From Dendrocalamus latiflorus (Eukaryota; Streptophyta; Magnoliopsida; Poales; Poaceae), in assembly GCA_017311315.1 (NCBI GenBank), contig CM029666.1, positions 31,754,749 through 31,818,748 of the forward strand: a stretch of 64,000 bases of DNA. Reading direction: 5' to 3'. Both the position numbers and the translations under genes were made by a program. Of this stretch, positions 9,315 through 21,370 are shown one piece after another. The notes beneath the pieces were generated by a model. That model worked only from the letters and a program-made list of their open reading frames with translations. It was not told the origin of the DNA and ran no database searches. The stretch's first letter is position 1; each line of letters starts with the position of its first letter.

Positions 9315-12300
9315 TGTAAGGGCCCAATTATACAATCCGGCACCCTCTATGATTCCACCGCACTATTCCCTGGATCAGTAGATAGTGCTCACAGTTACAG
9401 TAATGAATATCAAAAATACATATCATGCGGAAGCGTAAATATAATAGTAGACTTACTCATGGGCCGATTAGGTCGAAATCAATAAATTGCAGCAGCGGAA
9501 GAACGAGCACACAGGTGGGACCTTCAGCACATGCCCACAGGCAGCCAACTGGAGGTTCGCGACCTAGCCCTTGACATTTTCATCTTCTCTGCCAGCTTGT
9601 CCAATCTTGATGCTGAGGCGAGGTGATTTGATTCTTGATTCTGAATTTTGTCGCAAAAGCGAGCGTGAGCACTCCGACCCCGTGCTCCGCGAGCCAATAC
9701 ACAGAATGCAAATAAATAGTATGCATGGTTTAACAAAGGAGAGGCTCGGGTTATTTTATTTGCCAAAAATCGCTTTAGTAGCATTGCTATTATTTAATCA
9801 CCGTGTTATTGTTGCTGCCTATACTCCACACGACAATTGCCATAATTGACTTAATCCACCAAAGGTACGCTTTCGATACTGATTGCTGTCTAAAACTCTA
9901 AACAGCGACTGACATCATTTAATTAATCCACCGAACATATACTTTCTATATTGATTGCTGTCTAAAACTCCAAACAGCGACTGACATCATTTAATTAATC
10001 CACCGATCATATACTTTCTATATTGATTGTTGTCTAAAACTCCAAACAGCGACTGACATCATTTAATTAATCCACCGATCATATACTTTCTATATTGATT
10101 GCTGTCTAAAACTCCAAACAGCGAGTGACATCACCTAATTAATCCACCGAACATTCTCACCAAGATTTTCTAATAATCCAATCCTTTTTATTATTGATTC
10201 AAATCCACCAAGAATATCATTGATCAAGCCTACGATTCAATATTATATATCCACCAAGAATATCATTGATTAATTCTACGATCCACTTCTATCCTCCCAC
10301 CCAGTAAATCACTAATCAGGAACTATAATCCAATACTTGTATTACTCCTCCAAATTCCCGAAAATTCAATTAGATCATCTATTTAGCCTATCTATTCAGC
10401 TAGACTCCACCAATTTATTTCTCCCAGAACCCACACTATCATTTCCTATTTATGATCGACATGAATCCACCAATACCTTTATGTGTACACTACAAACATC
10501 TATTTCCTTTACTCACGACCCTGCTTATTCTTTCCATATTTTATTTTGCAGGAATAGAAATGCCATTATTTGAAATACAATACATAAAATTTCCTGAGAC
10601 CTAGCAGCTTTGGAACAAAACATAATGTTCAAGGAATATTAACATGATTTTCCAAACATATGGCCTCACACCATATGCCTAATATCACCATAATTTTTCC
10701 ATACATATGGCAAAAAACCATTTGACATCTTTCAGCGTTATAGCCGCTTAACTTACCACTGGGACGACACCCAGGACAATTCAAATCAGGGCTTTCACTG
10801 CCCTCCACTTTTCCATTCCCACCCACAAAGTTTTTGAAATAGAACTATATCTGGTTAAGTTCCCATGTCCGCCCTTGACCGTGGGCACGGCTATTCGAAT
10901 AATTTTGACTCTGCAGAGTTTGTACACTTTCACCACAAGAGACAATCAACTCGTTGCCCCACACGATTCCTTAGTCATGTGGTTGAGCAGATCATCACAG
11001 TGACTTTTCAAAATATCTAGTCCCTTTTGTCATCTCACTTTATGGGCTTCTCCCACTTGCGATGGGTCCCATCTATGCACGGGATGTTCGCCACGGATAC
11101 TAGCGCATTCGGGCTCCACTCCCCGCAACGCTAGCACGACTGGAAAATTTTACCCTCCTCTCGGTGTCCCTTTAGGCCTCCCCTTGCCCTTGCGTATCCA
11201 CTTCCATCCACTACCGGTGAGATGAGTCCGGGGGTTTCGATAAATTTACTTAGCCAAGTTGTACTTTACAGACTTGTGGTTGTACTATTTTACACAGGAG
11301 GTCATGACAAGATTCAGTCCTTAGGGTTATCTGGGCGGTTCTACCACAAACCACACTCTCGTGCACACCTGCACCATACCCCCGAACCATCCGCCCAGAC
11401 AAATAAGCAATTTGAGATTTTTGGGAGTATAAAATAATCATATCCAACATACACCAGTCATTACCACCATGACTGCCCAACCACATTTTCTCATGATTAA
11501 AGTGATGCTTGGACGTTCTTACTCTCACAAGTATCTAAGCAAACTAAGCATGACATATAATTATGGACTTATTTTCAAAAGGTTACGATTATAATTTTGC
11601 TAGGGCGACAAGGTTCTCATGTTCAAATATTCCAACGGAGGGGCAATACTAATCAAGTTAGGTAATAGGCATTTAACTAGAATTCTAAATTAAACATGGA
11701 TTTGCATATAAAATAACAGCATGCAATTTGATAATTTAAACAAAAGTAATTTGCAGAAAGTGTAGGTTCAACATGATCAAAGTATTGACTCGCCTTGTGC
11801 GGTTTACCGCAGTCTTGCACTCACTCAAAGCTGTCTCATTCGAGGGGGCTGCTCTTCTGGTCTTTTTCTTCACTTTGCTCTTGATCTCACTTGTCCCCTT
11901 GATTCTTCCGGACTCCAATTTCTAATTACGTGCTAGACGACTGAATACAAATAAAGGCAAATAACTCAAACGACCCACATAAGTCCAAATAAACTCAACT
12001 TTTGTTTTAATATGAGTTAATGTGTGATTTGGGTGATTTGAGGCGAGGCTGATGGTAGAAAACGATGACTCAATCTCTCCTTAACGGTTTCTTTTTATTA
12101 TTTTTATATTTATCAAGAAAGTTCCATAAGTTAGGATGGACCTATGATTCGGTGTACGAGTGTCAACTGAGCTCAGTTTTTGTCAAGCGTTGATCTTCGG
12201 ACATATGTTATATGTAGAGATGTATATAATTTTTAGTATACCAATAAATATTAGAGTCCGGTTTTATAGTATTTTATGACTCATCATTTTATGTATCCTC

Positions 12301-14860
12301 AATTTAGTTAATGGTTATTTGTGAAAGTATTCTCATGACCTTTTTAAAGATATAGGACGACAGTCATACTTTAGATGGTTAAATTGTGTATCACTTAATT
12401 ATTTGATGCTTCTGTTGTGCAAATAGTTTATACGATACATTCTAGGGTCATTTTATGCGAAACACTAACCTAAGCATCAACTGTCATTATTAACTAAATT
12501 TAGCGTTTGAAACTTATTTATCGGCGATGTACTACTGGTGGGGTTTATAAATCATGATTTTCTAATTTAAATAAATATTTCATTTTAAATGACTTTGGCA
12601 TATTATTTACTTATAAATAAGGATGATCTTTTTAATTTGAAACCTTGATAACATAGTTATCATATATTACTTTAATTAGGATTCATATTAAATTTGGACA
12701 TTAACAGGATCATACTTTATCAATGCCTTTTATTGGTAATTAGACCTCAATAAATATTCAAGCTATGATTATTGCTCATATGTGGTGATTGATCAAATGT
12801 TAAATCTTAAACAATCTTATTTACATTCTGATAAAATTTGTTGGCCTAATGCTCCAATCATCTAATAGCCATAAGGAATCCTCCTAATGACAAGGGCATA
12901 AAAAAACAATGGGTTATAGTTTAAACTTTTCATGGGTTAATTTTATAACATTTATTAATATGTGAGGTTTTATACTTTATTGTTTAATAAGTTTTCACTT
13001 GCTAAGTTGTCATCCCATTGGGAGCATATACCTATAAACATTTCTATTAGCTTTCATGAATTAATTTTCTAATTTTCCTCCATCACTTGCTCAGTAATAT
13101 GCATGTAATCCTATGTTTGAGGTATGCACAAATTTTATTGAACCTAGACAATTAGTTTAGCTCCCCTGTTTATTTTTCCTAATTGTCTTCCAATTGAAAT
13201 GGCTAAAAAAACAAAACAAAAATGGGCTACACTTAAACTCGAACACAGGACCTGCAGCCTGGACGTTGGCCTGGCTGGCCAGACGGACGACTGCTCACTT
13301 GCGGCTAGAATTGGGAGGCCATTTTAAAAGAGGTGACATATCGTTGGGGCCAAGCAGAGAAAACAGAGGAGGCTCAGGCGGTGCACGGGCTGGGCGGCGG
13401 CGGCTGCTAAAATGGGATGTCCAGGGGGTAGGGGAGCTATGGGTGGTGGCGCCTCGGCCGGAGCAGCGGCGAGGTGGGCGGGCGGCAGAGCTAGGCGGCC
13501 GGCGGTGGGGTGGGAAGGGGGCGCCGGCGGCGGGGAGGAAGAAGGAGGAATTTCAAGTTTTCCCGAGCATGAAGGAGGTGGGAGGGTGCTTACCATGCGG
13601 TTCTTCGGGCAAGAGAGGGCCGGAGATGGGTTGGCACCGGGATCCTGCGGTGGCGCGGCGGGGTTCATGTCGCCGGCGGGCCACGGTGGGGGAAAGAGCG
13701 AGGCGGCGCCCGATGAGGATTTGCGACGGTCTGAGGATGCTCTCGACGAAGTTAATCGGGCCGAGGTGCTGTGGGCAGTAAACGGGAGCGGGGGCTGCGG
13801 TTTTGGCTGGCGACGGGGAAGATAGCCGTGCGACGAGCTATGGTGCGCCAAATTCAAATTGGTCCGGAGGGAAGGCGGTTGAGGGGTGGAGGCTTGCCGT
13901 GGTATTCTCTATTTGGGGAGAGGGTGACCGGAGCGGCGGAATTTGGCGCAAGGCGGCGGCGGCGGTGCTTTCGGGCGGAGGGGAAAGAAGGGGAGGAGAT
14001 GGGAGAGGAGTGGCGCGGGGAGCAAAAAGGGGGGTGTCGGGGCTTCTTATAGCAACGAAGAGAGGGGGAGGCCGTGGAGAGTGGTGGGGGGCGGCAGGAT
14101 GGCTGTCACGGCGCGACTGGACGGCGGCAGGTGCGCGCAGGGCCTGGTGCCGAGGGAGTGACGGCCGATGCAACGGGGGTAGCTCGGTGACAAGATAGAA
14201 GCAGGCGCGGCGACGTGGGGTGTTGGAAGCTGACGCGCGAACAGGGAGGCCGGACGACCATGACGCGAGGAGGACGATGGCGCCCAGGGAAAAGCGACGT
14301 GGAGTTAGCTCTGCCATGAGAGTGAGGGGAGCTAGGAGAAAAAGAAAGGAGGAAGCCAGGTCCCAGTGGCAGTGAGAGGAGGAGAAGGGGCCACATGGAA
14401 ATGAAAGAAGGAAGAAAGTGAAGGAAAAGAGGGGGAAAGAGAAAGTTTAAGTAAAGTTTTCAGAATTTAGGCTTTTAATTTAAACTTGAAATTTTTATTA
14501 GGTTTTATTAATTTCCATTTTTGCAGGATGTTCAAAATTTTGAATTTCTCAATTTAATCATTTAGATGTGATTGCTTGACTCTCGCTTTGAGTTTAAATC
14601 TTAAATTTTAACTTGGATTTGAGTGTAATTTAAAAATTGGTTTAAAATTCATAATTCATTGATTTGTATTATTCTCATATCTTTTATTAACATTTTTAGT
14701 ATTTTCACTTTGGATTTTATTTCTCATTTTTATTTATTTGCATGCAACAACACTCCATAGTTTTCAAATAAAGATTCAGAAGAATCCAAATACCATCAAA
14801 ATGCAAGAAAAGTTTTTAAAATTCCATATTTTTGAATAACCAAATTTTTGGGATGTTACA
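9315..14860 (-). repeat. 5' LTR (right copy), 5.5 kb
   Basis: Full-length or expanded LTR. In plus coordinates it contains four 72-bp tandem repeats (9852-10139), AT-rich sequence (about 11900-13190) and a GC-rich, minus-strand CT-rich block (13230-14400). Long frames in that block are on both strands and are low-complexity artefacts rather than genes. Whether 9592-14420 is ancestral LTR or a later insertion is not settled, but it lacks an obvious target duplication at its edges beyond a shared TG. Confidence 0.8.
9852..10155 (+). repeat. 72-bp tandem repeat, four copies
   Basis: Copies start at 9852, 9924, 9996 and 10068, each beginning TAATCCACCGAACATATACT and ending CATCATTTAAT, with a partial fifth copy. 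Copies 2-4 are nearly identical; copy 1 is more diverged. They lie inside the long LTR and are absent from the short LTR. Confidence 0.9.
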
Positions 14861-14865
14861 CTGAC

Positions 14866-15358
14866 ACATCGAATTCAGTTAAAAAAACAGTAAACTGGCA
14901 TATTACCTAATAAATAGCAGCCTTGCAGGTCGTGTTACACAAATAAATTGGTCTCTCCTTCTCAAAGAAAAAATAACAAATAAATTGGTCTCTCAATCGC
15001 CTTTTTACACCTAAATTCTACGAGGAAATAAATTTCAAAATTACTAACAGCAGCTTAAGTCGCGTTTCTCAATAGGCGACGGCTTAATTTGCAAGAGGTC
15101 GTTCAGCACAATACCTGGGAAAACATGAGAATTTCTACAGTATTAAGAATTAAACAGGAATCTTGGTAGGGGCAACATAGTTTCCAGCATGAAAATGACA
15201 GTGATAACACACTGATCTGAATATGTATAGCTTGTGAAACATAACACACTGACTCTGTACTGGCATTTATACACGTTTGGCACGCCAAAAGCAATAGTCT
15301 ATATGATACATATCTTTCTAACAAAATGAGCAATGGTGTAATAGTCTACTAGGAGACA
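14866..15358. other. Intergenic, no gene recognised
   Basis: AT-rich sequence between the LTR element and the probable Helitron. No convincing gene or repeat. Confidence 0.5.
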
Positions 15359-16249
15359 CTAGTAGTGTGCCCGTACTAACGCTACGGTAAAATACAAAAC
15401 AAGATAAAATTTGTAAAAAATAAAACGAACAATCAGATTCATTAAGATTCACGTCTCATATATTGTATAACCAAATATTTTTGTCACATAAAGAAATATG
15501 AAACACAGTAAGAAAATAGGTGTTTGTGGACTATTTACTTACCACATCACCATGCTAGGACGTCTTTATGTTCTAAAAAAAGGATACAAAATACTCACAG
15601 GTTGCTAGCCAAAAACCACAATAGGAAGAAAATATACCATGCATTTACCTAAGTTTACCAATTATACATTAGTTTGAAAGACGTCTATTTGGCCATTTAA
15701 GTACCTTGAATAATATGAATAAACTGTAAATATCAATGGAGGACGGCCATAAACCCGCTTGGCAAGGTTGTAGTTATTGTTGTAGGTCACTACACCCTAG
15801 GCAGTTGAGTTTTTTCTGTTTAGAAAGTCCTATCCACTTGTTGTCTTCTTTGTTTTACCTAATCAAATTCCTCATACTCTTCATGTGCCTTTGTTGAGCC
15901 TACAAAAAAAAAAGTAAGACTAAAGTTCATAATGGATAGTGACATTTCAGTTTCCTTTCACACTCTTGCTTTGTAGAGCTAGGGAGGCCTACACATTCTG
16001 AAAATACATTAAAGTGAAACAAAATGAGCTAACAAGACTATAGAAAACTGTGACCGATCAGATATTGAACTATGTTATGAATTGTCAGTGCTACAGGTGG
16101 CCTAGTTAATGCAAGAATGGAAAAATCAAATAGCTAAATATGAATAGTAAGATTTGTAACAATAGGCAATCCAAAACTAAACATCGGGAAAGAATCTAGC
16201 AAGAGTAAAACTAAATGCTAAATTTTAATCGGAAAAGGGAGTGATATGA

Positions 16250-16840
16250 TTGTTAAGGGTATTAGTGTCTTTTCTTATTTTAGGGTTTGAGTCCATGTAT
16301 TCTTATATATTGCCCTTTGGGCTATTGCAACATATTCAGACTTCATACGAACTCAATATGGTATCAGAGCCAAGAGTTATTGAGTTCAAGACCCGGTTGG
16401 CGTAATTAGAAAAATTGCAGCCCACTTCTATTCCACGTCTAAAGCCTGAGGGAGCCTACACATGAGGGGAGTGCTAAGTATAATTTAATTGCCCACTGTT
16501 GTAGGGGTGGCCCAACCCCCCGTGACTGGGCCGTGCAACTAGTCCAACATGTAATAGGCCCAATAGTGTAGAGGAATATACCAGTGTAAATATACTAATG
16601 TACCCTCATCCCTTGTAAGTGCTAAGGGGTAGAATGGGGATTTCCCATTCTACCCCACTCATATATATAAACCCCAGGAGGGGCAAAGGGGAGGGATCCT
16701 CTCATTCTCACCACCTCTCCCACAGATCTGGCTCTCCTTCCTCTTCTAGTAGTCCCCTTCTCTACTGTTTGGCCTACAGCCACAACACCCACCTTTTCTC
16801 ATTAGCTTAAGGTTTTATGTGAATTGGCTGGTGCATACAA
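16250..16840 (+). mobile_element. Copia/TRIM-like LTR remnant nested in the Helitron
   Basis: A TGTTAAGGGTATTAG start near 16252 leads to a TGGTATCAGAGCC primer-binding site at about 16360. A short internal piece follows, ending in a purine tract (CATGAGGGGAG) next to TGCTAAGTATAA at about 16471. A second LTR-like block has a TATATATAAA box near 16665. The two LTR-like parts do not match well, so this may be a TRIM-type element or two overlapping remnants. Confidence 0.45.
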
Positions 16841-17600
16841 CTCAATAAACTGATAAGGAAAGACATGCAATTAACTTATACTTCAACAATGATGATCTCA
16901 TATGCAAAACAGATCAGCCAAATACCACTTGCTAATCCATACGAAGAATAGAATGTGGATTTTCAATTAAGCATTACCTAATGAGCCCCGCAATACAATG
17001 GCAGTGAACTCAATGCATTTAGCACATACAATGGCCGAGTGGATTTCTATAAAACGATCGGAAGGCAAAATACATTAAACAACACGAAAGCCTGTCAACA
17101 TGCATGGATCAACTTTGCATTAGAGATTAATAGATCAAAACAGTAATGGGAAAAAAGGAACGTGGAGTTCATAGTAGTAGACCTCACACAAAAAAAGATG
17201 TAGGGTAGGTGTGATGCCCGTTCTCGCACAGCTATCTAAAGAAGGCAAGAAATAGCATGGTTTTTAAATGATTAACAGTAAAGTAACTCAGGACGGTGTC
17301 CTGAGTCACTTAGATGGGCCAAATGGAAAGTGTGACAAACCATAAATTTCCAAAGATAGCAATTTATGTGCTGTGCTCTATAAAACCTTCTTCTCTAATC
17401 TGTAAATTCATAAATCATAAACATTCTTGATTACTACTGGGAACTAATGAACACTGGAATCACAATTCATGAACATGCATAACACAGGCAGCAGGACAAT
17501 GTATTTGACCTTCAAATATCCGCAATACTTGCCATGTAATATACGCAAGTTACTGAGTTACAACAACTAATCAAAGAATTCATTAGCCATCAGTGCATAC

Positions 17601-18190
17601 CTTTTTCCCTTACAAAACGTGGTAAAGCAATTGATGCTAGATTGCACACAGCAGTTTCAGTGGGACCTGTGAATTCAATTATCTTAGTACACAACTTGGA
17701 AGAATTAACAGTGCTAAGATTTTGTTGATTACCTTTTCTATTGCAAGCATCCTGCAGATCATGAAGAGCCTTTAAAGCCAAAGCATTGGATCTTTCAGTA
17801 AGAAGGCATATGTGGTAATAGAAATGCAAATTTAGAGGCAACCCATCATTTCCTTATGAATTACATACCTTATAAAGCATATATGGTGTTCAGTTTCTAT
17901 CTGTGCCTTCAGAATATCAAACCAGAGGGCTTCTGCTGAAACAATTTTCTTTGCCTTACCTTGAAATTGCATAGCTAGGTTGTTAAATATTGTTTAGTTA
18001 CTTCAAAAAATTGCATATCCAGCATCCAGCGTGCCTCTCTTTCATATTTCTTGTACATATTCCGAAACTCATCTCCCCAACAATCAGCCAAACCTGGAGC
18101 TTCATTCGGACAAAACAGTGACCATTGCTTATTACTTTGCACCCTTTCCATGAATAAATCAAGAATCCAGAGAGCATAGAAAAGATCTCT
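17601..18190 (-). pseudogene. Ribonucleotide reductase large subunit fragment (captured)
   Basis: Three exon pieces of ribonucleoside-diphosphate reductase large subunit (RNR1, makes deoxyribonucleotides) read on the minus strand. Piece 1, 18190-18034, has [28 protein letters not shown] and KKYERE. Piece 2, 17959-17869, has GKAKKIVSAEALWFDILKA and QIET. Piece 3, 17751-17601, has [15 protein letters not shown] and SPTETAV-like [19 protein letters not shown], then a GTATGC donor. Introns are retained, so capture was at DNA level. Piece 2 lacks one base near 17890, shifting frame, and the intron between pieces 1 and 2 has damaged splice borders. The protein's start and most of its length, including the C-terminal cysteines, are missing, so it cannot be a working enzyme. 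Confidence 0.88.
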
Positions 18191-18443
18191 CAAATGTCCA
18201 AATAGACGTCTTTCAAGGTACTACACTCACAAATGTCTGCCCAATCAAATCCTAATCTAGAACGAAGAGGGCACACGCTCCAAATCCTTACCCTACCTCA
18301 CACACGGGAATCGCACTACGCCACCTCAATCAATCTACCCAGCCTCGCGGTCCGCAGAGGCTAGGGACAGGTGAAATCGTGGGGCAGAGGTGACGATGGA
18401 ATCCCACAAGGGACAAGGGGAGAGACGAGGGAGATGTGTCTAC

Positions 18444-18627
18444 CTAGTAGGTGGATGTCGACAAGGAAGGTTCTGCCCTCGTAAGGCGTCCCGACAGTGC
18501 CGACGATGGTGCCGGTGAGGTGGGAGATGTTGGAGCAGCCATCGTGGAGAGTGACGGAGACATCGAAGACCTCCCTATCCCGGTTGCACTCCGTGAGCTC
18601 CTTCTGCAAGCACGACACGCCCACCAT
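18444..18627 (-). pseudogene. UBC27-like ubiquitin-conjugating enzyme, first exon (captured)
   Basis: From ATG at 18627 the minus strand encodes about 61 residues, including CLQKELTECNRDREV, ISHLTGTIVG and VGTPYEGRTFLVDIHL, before a GTAGAC donor at 18443. This is the N-terminal part of the E2 ubiquitin-conjugating fold. It fits plant UBC27 (group with a C-terminal UBA domain) better than other E2s, because of the SRIQKEL..C-type start and the LTGTI.GP.GTPYEGG block. The catalytic Cys exon is absent. It lies upstream, in the same direction, of the RNR1 pieces, so a Helitron transcript would read E2 exon then RNR1 exons. Confidence 0.8.
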
Positions 18628-18659
18628 CTTTGCATTTGCCTCCGCTCCCGCCTCACCTC

Positions 18660-19120
18660 ACCTACAACACCCTTAATGCGAGGGGGAGGAGGATGCGACA
18701 GTTCTGCGGAGGAGGCGAGGGCGGAGCGGAGGAGCGGGGGGAGGAGGAGGCGGCGCGGGGTGGGGTGGTGAGGAGGAGGCGAGGGGCGGAGCGGAGGAGC
18801 GGTGGGAGGAGGAGGCAGCGGAGGCGAGGGTAGAGCGGAGGAGTGGGGGGAGGAGGAGGAGGCGGCGGAGTGGAGGAGCGGCAGAGGAGGCGGCGGAGTG
18901 GAGGAGTGGGGGAGGAGGCAGCGGCGCGGGGTGGGAGGGAGGGGAGGAGGCGGCGGCGTGGGGTGGGGAGGAGGAGGAGGCGGCTGTGGTGCGGGGTGGG
19001 GTAAGGAGGAGGCGGCGGTGGAGCGGGGCAGGCGGCGGCGGATGAGGAGGGAGGGGAGGAGGCGGCGGAGAAATCAGAGGGGAGGAGGCGGCGGAGAAAT
19101 TAGAGGGGAGGCGCACGGGT
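18660..19120 (+). repeat. GGAGGCGG-rich low-complexity block
   Basis: About 460 bp of purine-rich GGAGGAGGCGGCGG repeats in the plus strand (CCTCC on the minus strand), between the probable Helitron 5' end and the E2 exon. Open frames in it on both strands are compositional. It could be expanded 5' leader of the captured E2 gene. Confidence 0.75.
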
Positions 19121-19371
19121 TCGCCAGGGGGGAGGCAGGCGCACGGGTTAGGTTGGAGGGGATGATGTGCATGATCCGGAAGATTTTGGCCTTAGGATCT
19201 TCAATGAGTAAGAGAAGAAGGTTTGAGGAGAGATCCAGGCCATTCATTTGTATGAAGTTGGATTACTTTGGTACACAAATCTGGGTGGACTTAGATTAGG
19301 CATGACTGTGGGGATGGTTGAGGAGGTGGATTTAGTAAAGAAAATTTTGGTGTATTATAGAGGGGTAGAGA

Positions 19372-19624
19372 TGATCTGAGAGGACAATTTAAATGACCCT
19401 CACTTTTAGTGGACTTAAACAACATATTTAAATTCAACCAAGAATTTATTTAAGAAATAAATGACACAATTATAACAAATTTAATTACATTAATGATCAA
19501 GCGAGGGGGAAATCGTACAACATACGAATATTAAAAGGAAAACACTATGAAAAGAACAAACCATAATACAATGGTATTGGTTACATTATCATAATAATTA
19601 AAACACAGGAATACAATGTTTATC
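19372..19624. other. Short intergenic stretch
   Basis: No gene or repeat recognised between the Helitron and the gypsy LTR. Confidence 0.5.
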
Positions 19625-21370
19625 TGTCAGGACCCTAGGCGTTGAATACCCGAAATCGTCATGTGTGTACCGTACTAGTCCCATGATCAGTGGCCAGTAC
19701 ACAACATTAAAATCACATCCATACACATCGCATATATTTAATATACATAAGCGTCGGTGGAGAAAGAGAGAGAGAGAAAGACTGAGAGAAAGGGTAACGA
19801 GTGAGAAAAGAGAGGGAGTGGTGTGCGCGTGTGCGTATGTGTTGGGTGCGAGTGGGCAGCGTGTGTGGGCCGATGTTGGCGATTCTTATACCTTACAAAT
19901 GGTTATCCATAAGCACATGGAAATCATTGAGTAGCACTTCACAGTGGAGTATTCCAGGGTATCATATTTGTCCATAGGAAGCTTTATGGCTTAGAGATAT
20001 CAACTTAACTATTTAACTACTTATCTTCTGACTTTCCAGAAATGGCGCCATTAAATGACAAGTAATAACTCTAGATAAGTTTCGTCGGTAAATAGCTAAC
20101 CAGTAGTCTATAGCTGGTAGGAGCGAATGGTTTCTGAATAGTGATCTTATTCTTTTCTAAGCAGAGTAAAATAATATCTATTTGTGAGAGCGAAATACAA
20201 CACACTAATAACCATTTTCACGAAAAACAGACTAAGTGATGTCACCAACTTATCCTAACTCTCAGAAATATTGTTGAACTAATCCCGTAGGATCTCTAGA
20301 TAACACCTTACTGTCATGCACTACTATAAGAGTATAAGTTCCTCACACATGTGATTAAAAGTGGCAAATTGGATCAAGCGCTAGCAAAACCTGAAGTATG
20401 TATAGCCCCTAGCGCTAAGGCTCATAAGCAACTATACAACAAAGGCACTATGCCTCTAACCCAAGGGTAGCTCGTCCCTTCCACTATAGGATATGCTGGT
20501 ACTACTAGTCGGGTCCTATGTTAATCCACATAAAAGATAACAAAATACTAGATAATGACTACTTTATTGGAATGATAATTCGCTCTTACAAGGTAAAGTA
20601 GGTACATAGAGCTTGACATACGCACAGGCCAACTCTTCTCCTACTGCCCTACCGGGCTAGTAGCGACTCAGGCATTGCTATACTACCATAGGATTTATTC
20701 TAGAGTGGAGTGATGTGATTGTGTGCTTCTCCTTGATGGTATTGAGTGATGCTTTGAGAGGAGGATCTACCTACCTATTTATAGTCTTGGTCAGCCAGCC
20801 AAGGTCAGTTCGGCTAGCCAACCAGATGTCATCCATGCAGGCGTGCTATAGAAGTCAGTGGAGAGGGGGGCACATGGCCGGATGAGGAGCATTGATGGGC
20901 CAATCGGCTAGGAGTTGATGGCTTGGATTCCCCCTGTTGGCATGAAGCCGAGTCCACATATGTGCACCACCTGAGGGAGCCAACTTGGCCAAGCGGCCAA
21001 GTCTCCTTGACTCATCTAAGGCAGTTGGTGGCTTGGGCCGAAGGCGGTCTGATGGACTTAGTTGGACGGTGTAGGCTTGGCCGGTCGGCCAGGTGGGCTT
21101 AACCAACCGATGGGCCCTCCTGGCCTATGCTGTCGTGTTGCCGATCAGTTGGCCAGCCAGATTAGGGTTGGGATGGCTAGCCCACTGGTGAGGTCTAACG
21201 CTCTTTTTTAGTGATTTTCATATTTTTACATATTTTCATGCAAAATGCATTGATGTGCAAAATATATGGAAATAAAGGCATAATTGAGTATGATCAAGCT
21301 TTAATTCATCACTTTACCATGACTTTTATCGAGTTTCAGGGGTAAAATATGCGTAAATCTCCTGTCAACA
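19625..21370 (-). repeat. Gypsy-type LTR (3' LTR), 1746 bp
   Basis: Minus-strand start TGTTGACAGGAGATTTACG at 21370 and end GGTCCTGACA at 19625. It is preceded on its inner side by a purine tract GAGCATGGGGGTATG (21371-21385). Part of it (19755-19830) is GA-rich. The matching 5' LTR is not in the window, so the element is truncated at its other end. Confidence 0.7.

Larger units (their letters stand above)
7266..14860 (-). mobile_element. Non-autonomous LTR retrotransposon with unequal LTRs
   Basis: The element is bounded by TGTAAGGGCCC at 7266 and GGATGTTACA at 14860, flanked by identical CTGAC duplications (7261-7265 and 14861-14865). A Met-tRNA primer-binding site and a polypurine tract place it on the minus strand. 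The left LTR is 717 bp and the right LTR 5546 bp. The internal domain is only about 1.3 kb (7983-9314) and encodes no gag, protease, integrase or reverse transcriptase that I can see, so it must be mobilised in trans. The layout resembles large retrotransposon derivatives; the TGTAACATCCC LTR start is common in grass gypsy elements. Confidence 0.88.
15359..19371 (-). mobile_element. Probable Helitron carrying captured gene fragments
   Basis: On the minus strand the 3' end is ...CCGTAGCGTTAGTACGGG, then CACACTACTAG, ending in CTAG at 15362-15359. It has a small hairpin (CCGTA / TACGG, 7-base loop) about ten bases before the end, as Helitrons do. The likely 5' end is TCTCTACCCCTC at 19371, fitting the grass TCTMTAYTA-type start at 12 of 14 positions. 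The flanking bases are A at 15358 and T at 19372, compatible with A|T insertion and no target duplication. An alternative start, TCTATAATACACC, lies about 8 bp farther in. No Rep/helicase gene is present, so it is non-autonomous. It carries fragments of two host genes in the same direction. Confidence 0.7.

Noticed and set aside
13194..14400. Long overlapping open frames on both strands (up to 195 codons)
   Set aside because: They lie in the GC-rich part of an LTR, run in several frames at once and consist of Gly/Arg/Ala/Pro low-complexity sequence. No domain is seen.
18673..19299. Gly-rich and Pro-rich open frames
   Set aside because: Product of GGAGGCGG repeats; both strands are open, which indicates composition and not a gene.
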